From assembly GCF_051414055.1 (NCBI RefSeq), contig NZ_JBLKNX010000005.1, positions 1 through 64,000 on the forward strand: 64,000 nucleotides of DNA, given 5' to 3'. A model generated the notes under the pieces. It was not told where the DNA came from. It did no database searches and saw nothing but the letters and a program-made list of their open reading frames with translations. Position 1 is the first letter of the stretch. Each line of letters starts with the position of its first letter. Of the stretch, positions 16,717-25,825 are shown one piece after another. Source of the DNA: Halosimplex halobium. Its GTDB lineage: Archaea > Halobacteriota > Halobacteria > Halobacteriales > Haloarculaceae. The position numbers were made by a program, and so were the translations under genes.

Positions 16717-17298
16717 TCAGCGGGTCGCACCGACGTTCTCCGTGCTCTCCGGGCAGGGCGGGTCCGGTTCGATGTTGGCGTACTCGACGACGCGCCGGCC
16801 CAGCGTCCGCACGCGCTCGGCGTCGTCCCCGTCGCGCAGGTCGGGCCCGTCGAACTTCGTCCGGACCTTCGGGAGCGCGACCTGGTGGGGGACCACCCAC
16901 GCGTTGAGCGAGCGGGCGACCGACCGCAGGTGGTCGAGCGAGGTGATCGGGAAGGATCCGCCGGCGACACAGAGCAGACCGACGGTCGTGTTCTCGAACT
17001 CGTCGAACCCGCAGTAGTCGAGCGCCGTCTTGAGCGCCGAGGAGTACGACCCGTGGTAGACGGGCGTGCCGAAGACGACCGAGTCGGCCCGGCCGACCCG
17101 CTCGCGCAGCTCCGGCGCGTCGCCGGCGTCGTCGTCGTCCGCGTCGAACACCGGCAGGTCCAGCTCGCGGAGGTCGACCAGGTCGACACTGGCGCCCCGG
17201 TCCTCGGCCTCCCTCAGTACGATCCGCAGCGCCCTGCGCGTGTAGCTCTCCTCGCGGAGGCTCCCGCAGAGCGCGACGACGTGTGGTCGCTCGGGCAT
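16717..17298 (-). CDS. NADPH-dependent FMN reductase family protein
   Basis: A 193-residue flavodoxin-fold protein: VVALCGSLREESYTRRALRI (FMN phosphate loop), then VVFGTPVYHGSYSSALKTALDYCGFDEF and LLCVAGGSFPITSLDHLRSV, the pattern of NAD(P)H:FMN or azo/quinone reductases. The ATG at 17298 (MPERPH) was chosen because it places the loop at the normal distance; an open extension upstream (to 17373) would overlap the exchanger gene. Substrate unknown. Confidence 0.85.
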   Translation of the reverse strand: MPERPHVVALCGSLREESYTRRALRIVLREAEDRGASVDLVDLRELDLPVFDADDDDAGDAPELRERVGRADSVVFGTPVYHGSYSSALKTALDYCGFDEFENTTVGLLCVAGGSFPITSLDHLRSVARSLNAWVVPHQVALPKVRTKFDGPDLRDGDDAERVRTLGRRVVEYANIEPDPPCPESTENVGATR

Positions 17299-17362
17299 AC
17301 TGGCTCTGCGAAGGCACGGGTAAAAACCGCCGCGGTCGACGGCGTCGCCGGGGGCCGACGGC

Positions 17363-18370
17363 TCAGATCCCACGGACGGTCTCGATGACGCCGGCGGATT
17401 CGAGGCCCATCCACGCGAGGAAGACGGCGTACAGCCCGAGAAACACGTAGGCCTCGCGGTCGGTGATCTCCAGTCCGGTGCGGGCGAAGACGATGAACAC
17501 GAGCGTTGCGAGCGCGAGGAAGCCCATCGTCGGGATGGCCGCCAGGAAGTCGATGGTCGCCTCCCCGGCCAGCAGGACGCCGACGGGGATGGCGACGAGG
17601 AGGTTGAAGGTGTTGCTCCCGAGGACGTTCGCGAGGCTGGTGACGTCGTCGTTTTCGCGAGCGGCGTTGACGCTGACGAACGTGTCCGGCAGGCTCGTCC
17701 CCGCGGCGATGACCGTCAGCCCCCAGAAGAACGTCGGCGTCTCGAAGGCTTCGCCCAGCGCGAGCGCCGCCCGGACGATGCCCTCGACGCCGACGGCGAT
17801 CACGACGAGCGAGACGGCGAGGGTGCCCCACTCCCGGAGCACGCTGACGTTGCCGGCGGGGTCGGCGACGTAGTCGGCGGCGTCCTGCTGGTGGAGGAAG
17901 ACGTAGACGCCGTAGGTGGCCAGCGGGACGACGACGAGCGCCGGCGTCAGCACCGCCTCGCGGTTCGTCCCCCCGGGGACGTAGGTCGCCCCGAGCGCGA
18001 AGACGATGAACAGGACGAGGATGCTGATGACGTAGAACTGGGCGTCCTTGTGGACGATGTCCCGCGTCGAGGTCAGCTCCTCGCTGGCCAGCGCCGAGAC
18101 GGCGGGGATCACGAGGAGGTTGAAGATGGCGCTGCCGACGATCGCGCCGACGCCCAGCGAGAACTCGCCGTGGACGACCGTGCTGATGACGACGGAGCTG
18201 ATCTCCGGGAAGCTCGACCCGACGGCGACGACGACCGCCCCGTGGACGGCCACCGGCAGCCCGTAGTACCTGCTGAGCCGCTCGGCGGCCCGCTCGAACC
18301 ACACGCTGCCCTTCCAGATGACGACCGTCGCGACCGCTGCCAGCGCGACCGCGCCGAGGGGTCCGACCAT
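17363..18370 (-). CDS. Calcium/cation:sodium antiporter (CaCA family)
   Basis: A 335-residue protein with about ten transmembrane segments in two related halves. The alpha repeats are visible: VAVGSSFPEISSVVISTVVHGEFSLGVGAIVGSAIFNLLVI and VIAAGTSLPDTFVSVNAARENDDVTSLANVLGSNTFNLLVAIP, each with a (S/T)xPE/D and GS(A/N)xFN signature. It exports Ca2+ or other divalent cations in exchange for Na+. Start ATG at 18370. Confidence 0.9.
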   Translation of the reverse strand: MVGPLGAVALAAVATVVIWKGSVWFERAAERLSRYYGLPVAVHGAVVVAVGSSFPEISSVVISTVVHGEFSLGVGAIVGSAIFNLLVIPAVSALASEELTSTRDIVHKDAQFYVISILVLFIVFALGATYVPGGTNREAVLTPALVVVPLATYGVYVFLHQQDAADYVADPAGNVSVLREWGTLAVSLVVIAVGVEGIVRAALALGEAFETPTFFWGLTVIAAGTSLPDTFVSVNAARENDDVTSLANVLGSNTFNLLVAIPVGVLLAGEATIDFLAAIPTMGFLALATLVFIVFARTGLEITDREAYVFLGLYAVFLAWMGLESAGVIETVRGI

Positions 18371-18443
18371 CGACGGCCGGTTTGTCGGCCGCGGGTAACA
18401 ATCTGCCCCTCCCGGTCCCGCCAGGTCCGAGGGGCCGCGGCGG

Positions 18444-19385
18444 TCACTTCCGGAGGCTGGCGACGCCGGCCGACTCGTCGTAGTCGACCAGTCCGTCGTC
18501 GTCCAGGTCCGCGAGGAGGTCGGCGAGCCACTCGCGGCCGTACTCGCCGTCGGGCGCGTAGTCGACGCGGACTTTCGGGCCGAGCTCGTCGAGCGCGAGT
18601 TCCTCGCTGGCGCCGAGGACGTTCACGACCCGGCCGCGCATCTGCCGCCGAGACCCCTCGAAGTCGGGCTGGGTGGGCACGTCCGGCGCGGTGAAATCGC
18701 CCGTCCCGTAGGCGTGACACCACTCCCGCCAGGGACAGCCCGCCTCGTCGCAGGCGGGTGTCTTCTCGCAGGCGACCCCGCCGAGTTCCATGACGGCGTT
18801 GTTCCAGACGCGGGACTCCCCCTCGGGCAGCAACTCGGCGGCGACCCGCTCGAAGGTGTCGTCGTCGTCCGGCACGTCGAACGCGCGGTAGAGGACGCGC
18901 TTGACGTTCGTGTCGACGACCGCGTTCCCGTTGTCGAAGGCGAAGCTCGCGACCGCGTTGGCGGTGTAGGGGCCGACGCCCATCAGCTCCGAGAGCTCGT
19001 CGGGCGACTCGGGGAACTCGCCGCCGTACTCGGACTCGACCTGGTCGGCGGCCTCGTGGAGGTACTTCGCGCGGTTGTTGTAGCCGAGGCTGTGGTCGCT
19101 CCAGAACCCCACCACGTCCGCGCGGTCGGCGGCCGCCAGGTCCGCGGTCGTCGGCCACCGCTCCAGGAACGCCTCCCAGGCGGCGACCACCCGTGAGAGC
19201 TGTGTCTGCTGGCTCATCACCTCCGAGACGAGGATCTCGTAGGGGTCGTCGGTCCGCCGCCACGGGAAGTCGCGGTGGTCGGCCTCGTACCACTCGACCA
19301 GCGCCTCGCGGACGGCGTCGGCGTCGTCGGGCAGGAACGCTTCCGCTGGTGCGTCCGCCTCCGTCTCCGCGTCGGCGTCACTCAT
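18444..19385 (-). CDS. mutY: A/G-specific adenine glycosylase MutY
   Basis: A 313-residue HhH-GPD DNA glycosylase removing adenine opposite 8-oxoguanine. The N-terminal catalytic domain has FPWRRTDDPYEILVSEVMSQQTQ, the helix-hairpin-helix LMGVGPYTANAVASFAFD, and the catalytic Asp context VVDTNVKRVL. The Fe-S cluster ligands are spaced C-x5-C-x4-C-x5-C (in CEKTPACDEAGCPWREWC) rather than the bacterial C-x6-C-x2-C-x5-C. The usual C-terminal NUDIX-like domain is replaced by a short winged tail. Start ATG at 19385. Confidence 0.9.
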   Translation of the reverse strand: MSDADAETEADAPAEAFLPDDADAVREALVEWYEADHRDFPWRRTDDPYEILVSEVMSQQTQLSRVVAAWEAFLERWPTTADLAAADRADVVGFWSDHSLGYNNRAKYLHEAADQVESEYGGEFPESPDELSELMGVGPYTANAVASFAFDNGNAVVDTNVKRVLYRAFDVPDDDDTFERVAAELLPEGESRVWNNAVMELGGVACEKTPACDEAGCPWREWCHAYGTGDFTAPDVPTQPDFEGSRRQMRGRVVNVLGASEELALDELGPKVRVDYAPDGEYGREWLADLLADLDDDGLVDYDESAGVASLRK

Positions 19386-19481
19386 CGCGAGAGCGTATCG
19401 GCCGGACCGGCTTGGGGGTGGCGATCAGCGGTCGGCGGCCGGCGACTGATGGGCGCGGACGACAGCGAAGACGAACCGAAC

Positions 19482-20258
19482 TCAGACGAGCGCCGCGACG
19501 GCGGGAACGGCGGCAGCCACCGCACCGACCGCGGACTGGACGGCGTTCGAGACGGCGCCGACGACCGTCTCCCAGACCGAGAAGTCGGTGAAGATGGCGA
19601 GGAACGTGTCGAGGCCGAAGAAGAAGAACACGCCCGCGCCGAACAGGTGGGCCTTCGCCGCGTCGAACCGGCCCGAAAACGTGCTGAAGAAGTAGGCGTT
19701 GGCGAGGCTGATGGGGATGATGACGAGCATCTCGCCGACCCAGATGCCCGGGTGGGCGCCGTACTGGACGGCGAGGCTGATCGTGACCAGCTGGGTCTTG
19801 TCGCCGAACTCGCCGACCGCCATCAGCACGAAGATGGGGAGGAAGTTACCGAAGCGGTCGGGCACGTCCCACCCCAGCACCGACACGTCGAGGTCGCCGC
19901 TCCCGCCGACGCCCGCGTACCCGCCGTCGGTCTCGGCCTCCTCGGGCGAGCGGCCGGCGTCGGTCGGCGTGACACGGCCGCCCTCGGGGATCGACCGGAG
20001 GAGCAGCACACCGAACAGCAGGAAGAGCATCCCGGAGATGGCGTCGAGGTACACCGGCGGCAGCGCCCCCTTCAGCGCCTGGCCGAACCAGACCTCCAGC
20101 GCCGTCCAGCCGGCGAAGGCCAGCCCCGCTGCGCCGACGACCGTCAGCGGGCGGAACCGCGTCGCCAGCCCCGCGATGATGAACTGCACCTTCTCGCCGG
20201 GCAGGACGATCAACTGCGCGACCATCGCCGCGAACATCACCGCCAGAAAGTCGCTCAC
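19482..20258 (-). CDS. TMEM165/GDT1 (UPF0016) family Mn2+/Ca2+ transporter
   Basis: A 258-residue membrane protein with about six transmembrane segments in two halves. The second half carries the family motif GEFGDKTQ (ALMAVGEFGDKTQLVTISLAV); the first half keeps only a degenerate LIVLPGEKVQF where EPGDKT/S is expected. Characterised relatives export Mn2+ or Ca2+. The start is GTG at 20258, and its first bases overlap the TGA of a 25-codon leader ORF starting at 20332 (GTGA overlap). A DtxR-like operator candidate lies upstream at 20342-20355. Confidence 0.8.
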   Translation of the reverse strand: MSDFLAVMFAAMVAQLIVLPGEKVQFIIAGLATRFRPLTVVGAAGLAFAGWTALEVWFGQALKGALPPVYLDAISGMLFLLFGVLLLRSIPEGGRVTPTDAGRSPEEAETDGGYAGVGGSGDLDVSVLGWDVPDRFGNFLPIFVLMAVGEFGDKTQLVTISLAVQYGAHPGIWVGEMLVIIPISLANAYFFSTFSGRFDAAKAHLFGAGVFFFFGLDTFLAIFTDFSVWETVVGAVSNAVQSAVGAVAAAVPAVAALV

Positions 20259-20341
20259 GGCGTATCCACCCCCCGCCAGACAGCCGACCCGGCGGCGTGG
20301 CTCCGCCGGACGGACCGCACGTGACGCATCATATCCGTGAA

Positions 20342-20355
20342 TTAGACCTGTCTAA
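20342..20355. promoter_or_regulatory. DtxR/MntR-like palindromic operator candidate
   Basis: TTAGAC-CT-GTCTAA is a perfect palindrome resembling the DtxR/SirR box (TTAGGC-NN-GCCTAA type). It overlaps the AT-rich promoter region of the GDT1-type transporter gene, about 84 bp above its GTG start. A DtxR-family gene exists at 32276-32707, but a link is inferred only from the motif. Confidence 0.45.
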
Positions 20356-20454
20356 ATCAAAAGCCTGGCGAACGCGGTAGCGGGCGGTCGGGGGTCGGGG
20401 CGACCGGACTGCACGGCGAGTCTACCGCCCGAGGGCCACACTCGGGGGAGAATC

Positions 20455-21255
20455 TCACTCGGGGGAGGCCACGGTTTCGCGGTCGAGCGGCGTGGCCTCC
20501 GTCCAGTAGCGCTCGAAGGCGTCCTCGGCCCACTCGCGGACGGCGGCGTCGTCGGTGTCGATGGCCGCCCGGAGGACGCCGCTGTCGTCCCGGACCAGCA
20601 GGTGGACCCGCCCGTCGGCGACGGTCCCGGCGACCGGGACGCCGGCCGGGCGGACCCGGACGGCGGCCGAGTCGGCGTCGACGAGGCTCAGGAGGTCACG
20701 GCGGAGCCCCTCCTCGCTCGTCAGCGCGTCGACGGCCTCGGGGGAGAAGACGCCGCGGAACCGGACCTCGCCCGCGGCGGCCCGCCCGGCCAGCAGCGAG
20801 AGCGTCCCCTCGTTGAACGCGTGGGAGAACGCCCGGACCTCGTCGGCCGCCCGCTCCAGGTCGAGCAGCCGCTGGACCGGCGCCGACGGCCGCGTCTCCG
20901 TGGGGACGGTGATCGTCGCGTCGGTCAGCCGCGCGAGGTCGAACCCCAGTTCCTCGGTCGGGAGGTACGCGACGATGTCCCGGAGGTCGCGTTCGAGTTC
21001 GAGCGCCTCCAGGAGATCCGCGAACGCGTCGGCGACCAGTTCGCCCGTGGCCGTCGCCTCGTAGGCCCCGTCGGTCCGCCGGACCCACGACCGCTCCTCG
21101 AAGTCCGCGAGGATCCGGCCGAGCGTGGCCTGGGAGGCGCCCGTCTCGTCGGCCAGCTCCGACCGGCTCCGCGGCCCTTCGGCGAGCGACCGCAGGACGG
21201 CCACACGGTTGGCCGACAGCGCGAGGAACTCCACGTCTTCGAGCGCCGCGTCCAT
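20455..21255 (-). CDS. Winged-helix transcriptional regulator with C-terminal sensor-like domain
   Basis: A 266-residue protein. Residues 12-65 are a winged helix-turn-helix (VLRSLAEGPRSRSELADETGASQATLGRILADFEERSWVRRTDG). The rest is an alpha/beta domain (ATITVPTETRPSAPVQRLLDLERAADEVRAF and GVFSPEAVDALTSE), like the haloarchaeal FilR1-type regulator family. Ligand unknown. It is divergent from the DMT exporter gene, whose expression it might control. Confidence 0.78.
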   Translation of the reverse strand: MDAALEDVEFLALSANRVAVLRSLAEGPRSRSELADETGASQATLGRILADFEERSWVRRTDGAYEATATGELVADAFADLLEALELERDLRDIVAYLPTEELGFDLARLTDATITVPTETRPSAPVQRLLDLERAADEVRAFSHAFNEGTLSLLAGRAAAGEVRFRGVFSPEAVDALTSEEGLRRDLLSLVDADSAAVRVRPAGVPVAGTVADGRVHLLVRDDSGVLRAAIDTDDAAVREWAEDAFERYWTEATPLDRETVASPE

Positions 21256-21498
21256 ACCGGGAGTGGCGCCGCTCGGGCTAAACCGTTTTCGGGCCGCTCG
21301 ACGGGCTCGATACGCCGCGGTCGGTCGTGTTCTTCACGGTACGAAATCGTTTCACGCCGTGCAATCCCGACACCCGTCGCCGCGCTTGCCCGCCGCTCAA
21401 GGATTTCTGGACGGGCCTATAAGGCTTCGAACCGTACGATATTCCACGATGTTCTCTCACGTCATCTATCTGGGACCGACGCCCGCGGAGGTGTCGCC

Positions 21499-22545
21499 GT
21501 GATCGGCCGCAAGACCGTCGCGGCGTTCCTCGCGACGAGTCTGCTGTTCGGCGGCACGTTCGTCGCCGCCAAGGGCGGTCTGGAGTATTTCCCGCCGCTG
21601 CTGTTCGTCGCGCTCCGGTTCGACGTCGCGGCCGTCGCGCTGATAGCCTACGTCCTGCTGACTCGCTCGCGCGCCGACCTGGTCCCGCGGACACGGGGCG
21701 ACCTGGGGGGGATCGTCGCGACCGGGCTGTTCGCCATCGGACTGACGAACGCGCTGCTGTTCGTGGGCCAGCAGTACGTCACCAGCGGCGTCGCCGCCAT
21801 CATCGCGAGCCTCAATCCCATCCTGACGCCCGTGCTCGCGGCCGTCCTGCTCGCGGACGAGCGGCTCTCGGCCCGCGGCGCCGTCGGGATGGCGATGGGG
21901 CTGGTCGGCGTCGCGCTCGTGGCCAACCCCGACCCGTCGGCGTTCGGCGCCGGCGGGCTGCTCGGCGAGGGGCTCATGCTCGTCAGCGCGGTCTGTGGCG
22001 CGCTCGGGTCGGTACTGATCCGCCGGGCCGACGCCGACCTGTCCAGCACCGTCCGCACCGCCTGGGGCCTCCCGCTGGCGGCCGTCGTCACCCACGGACT
22101 CAGCCTGGCGGCCGGCGAGTCGCCCGCCGCGATCACGTGGACGCCCGGAGCCGTGCTCGCGCTCGCCTACGTCGCCCTGCTGGCCGGCGCCGTCGCCTAC
22201 ATCGCGTACTTCGGCCTCATCGACGAGGTGGGGGCCATCCGCGCGAACCTCGCGTTCTACGTCGTCCCGCTCGTGGCGACGCTCGGCGGGTGGGCGCTGC
22301 TGGGCGAGACGATCTCGGGGCTCGCCGTCGCCGGCTTCCTCGTCGTCTTCGCCGGCTTCGCCGTCATCGGCAGCGAGTCGTTCGCCCGCCCCGGACTCCG
22401 GGAGACGCTCCCGGGCCGCCTGCTCGCCTCCGGGAGCCTCCGCTCGCTCGACGACGCCTACGCGACCGACGGCGGGACCGACGACCGCCCGACCAGCGAC
22501 TGCCGGATCGACGGCGACGGTCCCGGCTGTCCCGCCGACGACTGA
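21499..22545 (+). CDS. EamA/DMT-superfamily exporter
   Basis: A 348-residue membrane protein with ten predicted transmembrane helices in two EamA repeats (VAAFLATSLLFGGTFVAAK, LFVALRFDVAAVALIAYVLL, and later AYVALLAGAVAYIAYFGLIDEVGAIRANLAFYVVPLVATLGGW). It probably exports small metabolites or amino acids. The start GTG at 21499 follows a clear Shine-Dalgarno GGAGGTG at 21487-21493. The C-terminal 50 residues are an acidic hydrophilic tail. The adjacent regulator on the other strand may control it. Confidence 0.85.
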   Translation: MIGRKTVAAFLATSLLFGGTFVAAKGGLEYFPPLLFVALRFDVAAVALIAYVLLTRSRADLVPRTRGDLGGIVATGLFAIGLTNALLFVGQQYVTSGVAAIIASLNPILTPVLAAVLLADERLSARGAVGMAMGLVGVALVANPDPSAFGAGGLLGEGLMLVSAVCGALGSVLIRRADADLSSTVRTAWGLPLAAVVTHGLSLAAGESPAAITWTPGAVLALAYVALLAGAVAYIAYFGLIDEVGAIRANLAFYVVPLVATLGGWALLGETISGLAVAGFLVVFAGFAVIGSESFARPGLRETLPGRLLASGSLRSLDDAYATDGGTDDRPTSDCRIDGDGPGCPADD

Positions 22546-22581
22546 CCCCGACCGCCGGCGCGTCGACCGGGCTCCCCACAG

Positions 22582-23367
22582 TCACTCCCCCTCGAACTCG
22601 GGTTCGCGACTCGCCACGAACGCGCGGACGCCCTCCTCGTGGTCGTCGGTCGAGGCGGAGACGATCTGCGCGGCGGCCTCGTTCTCGATGGCCTCGTCGA
22701 GCGAACCCGTCTGCCCCTGCTCGACGAGCCGCTTCGACTGCTTCAGCGCGACCGTCGGCCCGGAGGCGATCCGTTCGACCATCCCCGCGACGCGCTCGTC
22801 GAGTTCCTCGTCGTCGTAGACGTGGTTGAACAGCCCCACCTCCTCGGCGCGGTCGGCGTCGATGAGTTCGCCCGTGAACAGCAGTTCCTTCGCGACGTTC
22901 TCGCCGACGATCCGCGGGAGCAGGTGCGAGGCGCCGGAGTCGGCGTTGAGGCCGACCTGGCGGAAGCCGAAGCTGATCGACGCCGAGTCGCTGGCGAGCA
23001 ACACGTCGCAGGCGATCGCGAGCGCGCCACCCGCGCCGTAGGCCGGGCCGTGGATCTTCGCGACGGTCGGGAGGTCGCAGGTCGCGACCGCCCGGACGGC
23101 CCCGGCCGTTTCCCCGACGATGCGCTCGACCCGCTCGTGGGCCGGCACCTCGCTATCCAGCCCGTCGACCATCGCGTCGATGTCGCCCCCGGCGCAGAAG
23201 GTGGAGCCGTTCCCTGCGAGGACGACGCAGCGCGCTTCCTCCGGGATAGCGTCCATCGCGTCGATGAGGTCCGTCGCGACACCGCTGGTCAGCGCGTTGC
23301 GCATCTCCGGGTGGTCGAGCGTGACCGTCGCGACGCCGTCGGAGACGTCGAGCGTGACGTGGTCCAT
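22582..23367 (-). CDS. Enoyl-CoA hydratase/isomerase family protein
   Basis: A 261-residue crotonase: VTLDHPEMRNALT, GNGSTFCAGGDIDAMVDG (oxyanion-hole loop with CAGGD), KIHGPAYGAGGALAIACDVLLAS, and SFGFRQVGLNADSGASHLLPRIVG. The catalytic residues match hydratase-like enzymes, but substrate specificity (fatty-acid or amino-acid degradation, or another crotonase reaction) cannot be told from sequence. CTTAAC about 29 nt before the ATG fits a leaderless promoter. It is divergent from the photolyase gene. Confidence 0.85.
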   Translation of the reverse strand: MDHVTLDVSDGVATVTLDHPEMRNALTSGVATDLIDAMDAIPEEARCVVLAGNGSTFCAGGDIDAMVDGLDSEVPAHERVERIVGETAGAVRAVATCDLPTVAKIHGPAYGAGGALAIACDVLLASDSASISFGFRQVGLNADSGASHLLPRIVGENVAKELLFTGELIDADRAEEVGLFNHVYDDEELDERVAGMVERIASGPTVALKQSKRLVEQGQTGSLDEAIENEAAAQIVSASTDDHEEGVRAFVASREPEFEGE

Positions 23368-23422
23368 GCTCCGTCGGTGGGTCGCCTGCCGGTTAAGCGT
23401 GCGTGGCGACCGCCGGGGCCGG

Positions 23423-23459
23423 CGCTACCCCCGCGGGACGACGCTACCCCCGCGGGACG
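23423..23459. repeat. 19-bp tandem direct repeat
   Basis: The 19-bp unit CGCTACCCCCGCGGGACGA occurs nearly twice in tandem in the divergent intergenic region between the enoyl-CoA hydratase and photolyase genes. Each unit contains a CCCGCGGG-like palindrome. Confidence 0.4.
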
Positions 23460-23509
23460 CCCCACTCGTTTGGGGGTGTTTTGAGGGTGGGGAACCGACA
23501 CCACGGTGT

Positions 23510-24931
23510 ATGAGAGTCCACTGGCACCGGCGGGACCTGCGGACGGCGGACAACCGCGGGCTGGCCGCCGCGGCGGGGCGACTGGAAGACGTACCCGCCG
23601 ACGGCCCCGTCGTCCCACTGTTCGTCTTCGACCGCGACGTGCTCGCCCACGCGGGCCCGCCCCGCGTCGCGTTCATGCTCGACGCGCTCGACTCGCTGCG
23701 GGCGTGGTACCGCGAGCGGGGCAGCGACCTCCTGATCCGCCACGGCGACCCACGCGAGGTCGTCCCCGCCATCGCCGATGAAGTGGGTGCCGACGCCGTC
23801 ACGTGGGGCTCGGAGGTCTCCGGCCTGGGTCGCGAGCGCGACGCCGCCGTCCGGCGGGCGCTCGACGACGCCGACGTGGCCCGCCGGAGCGTCGAGGACG
23901 CCCTGCTGCACGAACCGGGGTCGATCCGCACCAACCAGGGCGAGGTCTACTCCGTGTTCACCTACTTCTGGAAGAAGTGGCGCGACCGGGAGAAGCTCCC
24001 GCCCGCGCCGACCCCCGACGAGAGCGACCTCGCCGACGTTGCCGACGACGAACCGCTCCCGACACTCGCCGACCTGGACTTCGACGAACCCGAGGCCGAC
24101 GTGCCGCCCGCGAGCACCGCGGTGGCCCGCGACCTGCTCGACGCCTTCTGCGAGGGCGACGTGTACGACTACGACGACCGCCGGGACTACCCGGCCGACG
24201 AGTGTACGTCCCGGCTCTCCGCCCATCTGAAGTTCGGCACCATCGGTATCCGCGAGGTCCACGAGGCGGTCCGCGAGGCGAAGTCCGCGGCCGCCGGCGC
24301 CGACTACGACTCCGCCGAGGAGTTCGAGTCGCAACTCGCGTGGCGGGAGTTCTACCACCACGTCCTCTGGGACGAGCCGAGCGTCGTCACGGAGAACTTC
24401 AAGGACTACGAGCGAGCCATCGAGTGGAACCACGACCCCGAGGCGCTGCAGGCCTGGAAGGACGGCGAGACGGGCTACCCCATCGTCGACGCGGGGATGC
24501 GCCAGCTACGGGCGGAGGCGTACATGCACAACCGCGTGCGGATGATCGTCGCTTCCTTCCTGACGAAGGATCTCCTGATCGACTGGCGGGAGGGCTACGA
24601 CTGGTTCCGCGAGAAACTCGTCGACCACGACACAGCAAACGACAACGGCGGCTGGCAGTGGGCCGCCTCCACCGGGACCGACGCCCAGCCGTACTTCCGC
24701 GTGTTCAACCCGATGACCCAGGGGGAGCGCTACGACCCCGACGCCGAGTACATCCGGGAGTACGTGCCCGAACTCCGGGACGTGCCCGCCGACGCCGTCC
24801 ACGAGTGGCACGAACTCGACGCCGGCCGCCGGGAGATGCTCGCGCCCGACTACCCCGCGCCCATCGTCGACCACAGCGAGCGGCGGGAGGATGCAATCGA
24901 GATGTTCGAGCGGGCGCGGGCCGACGACTGA
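23510..24931 (+). CDS. phr: Deoxyribodipyrimidine photolyase (class I CPD type)
   Basis: A 473-residue photolyase. The N-terminal antenna-binding alpha/beta domain starts MRVHWHRRDLRTADN. The FAD-binding domain has the conserved SRLSAHLKFGTIGIREV, QLAWREFYHHVLWD, WKDGETGYPIVDAGMRQL, MHNRVRMIVASFLTKDLLIDWR, and DHDTANDNGGWQWAASTGTDAQPYFRVFNP. It repairs cyclobutane pyrimidine dimers using light, important for a surface halophile. Start ATG at 23510; the frame is open upstream but without similarity. Confidence 0.95.
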   Translation: MRVHWHRRDLRTADNRGLAAAAGRLEDVPADGPVVPLFVFDRDVLAHAGPPRVAFMLDALDSLRAWYRERGSDLLIRHGDPREVVPAIADEVGADAVTWGSEVSGLGRERDAAVRRALDDADVARRSVEDALLHEPGSIRTNQGEVYSVFTYFWKKWRDREKLPPAPTPDESDLADVADDEPLPTLADLDFDEPEADVPPASTAVARDLLDAFCEGDVYDYDDRRDYPADECTSRLSAHLKFGTIGIREVHEAVREAKSAAAGADYDSAEEFESQLAWREFYHHVLWDEPSVVTENFKDYERAIEWNHDPEALQAWKDGETGYPIVDAGMRQLRAEAYMHNRVRMIVASFLTKDLLIDWREGYDWFREKLVDHDTANDNGGWQWAASTGTDAQPYFRVFNPMTQGERYDPDAEYIREYVPELRDVPADAVHEWHELDAGRREMLAPDYPAPIVDHSERREDAIEMFERARADD

Positions 24932-25120
24932 TCCCGGCGGTCGACGCCGCTCCGATCTCTCTCGACGCCGAGTGGTTGCGGGCCTACAGCCGAGCGACGG
25001 ATTCGGCCGCGTCCCGCGGGTCAGGCTCCGTCAGTGTCGGCCGTGCGAGACACTCACACCCATCCAGTTCCTCAAACTTTAACAGGTATCCAGCCGACTC
25101 TCCGAGTGGAGGAGATATCT

Positions 25121-25732
25121 ATGCCAGAACATTCCGATCCCGAGCTTCCGCCGCTCCCGTACGACTACGACGCGCTCGAGCCGCACATCAGCGAGCAGGT
25201 GCTCACGTGGCATCACGACACCCACCACCAGGGGTACGTCAACGGCCTCGAATCCGCCGAGGAAACGCTCGCCGACGCCCGCGAGTCGGGGGACTACTCC
25301 TCGACAGCCGGCGCGCTGGGCAACGTCACCCACAACGGCTGTGGGCACTACCTCCACACGCTGTTCTGGGACAACATGTCCCCGAACGGCGGCGGCGAGC
25401 CGGAGGGTGACCTCCGCGACCGCATCGAGGAGGACTTCGGCTCCTACGAGGGCTGGAAGGGCGAGTTCGAGGCCGCCGCGTCGGCCGCCGGTGGCTGGGC
25501 GCTGCTGGTCTACGACCCCGTCGCCAAGCAGCTGCGCAACGTGGCCGTCGACAAGCACGACCAGGGCGCGCTCTGGGGCGCACACCCCATCATGGCCCTG
25601 GACGTGTGGGAGCACTCGTACTACTACGACTACGGCCCGGACCGCGGCAGCTTCATCGACGCCTTCTTCGAGGTCGTCGACTGGGACGAGGTCGCCGACC
25701 AGTACGAGACCGCTGTCGGCCACTTCGAGTAA
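25121..25732 (+). CDS. sod: Superoxide dismutase (Mn/Fe type)
   Basis: A 203-residue SOD with metal ligands in the usual places: His in LTWHHDTHHQGYVNGL, His in GHYLHTLFW, and Asp/His in ALDVWEHSYYYDYG. It detoxifies superoxide. A strong Shine-Dalgarno GGAGGAG (25108-25114) sits seven nt before the ATG, so this mRNA has a leader, unlike many genes here; a TTTAA element is about 40 nt upstream. A T6 run follows the gene. Confidence 0.95.
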   Translation: MPEHSDPELPPLPYDYDALEPHISEQVLTWHHDTHHQGYVNGLESAEETLADARESGDYSSTAGALGNVTHNGCGHYLHTLFWDNMSPNGGGEPEGDLRDRIEEDFGSYEGWKGEFEAAASAAGGWALLVYDPVAKQLRNVAVDKHDQGALWGAHPIMALDVWEHSYYYDYGPDRGSFIDAFFEVVDWDEVADQYETAVGHFE

Positions 25733-25756
25733 CGACGAGTCAGTTCACCACCGACA

Positions 25757-25762
25757 TTTTTT
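25757..25762 (+). terminator. T6 terminator after sod
   Basis: Six T residues begin 25 bases after the sod stop codon, in an otherwise GC-rich region; the usual archaeal termination signal. Confidence 0.45.
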
Positions 25763-25825
25763 CGCGCCCGACCGGTCAGCCGCTGCGCCGCGCTTCACCG
25801 ACCAGCCCCCGGACCGCACACCACC

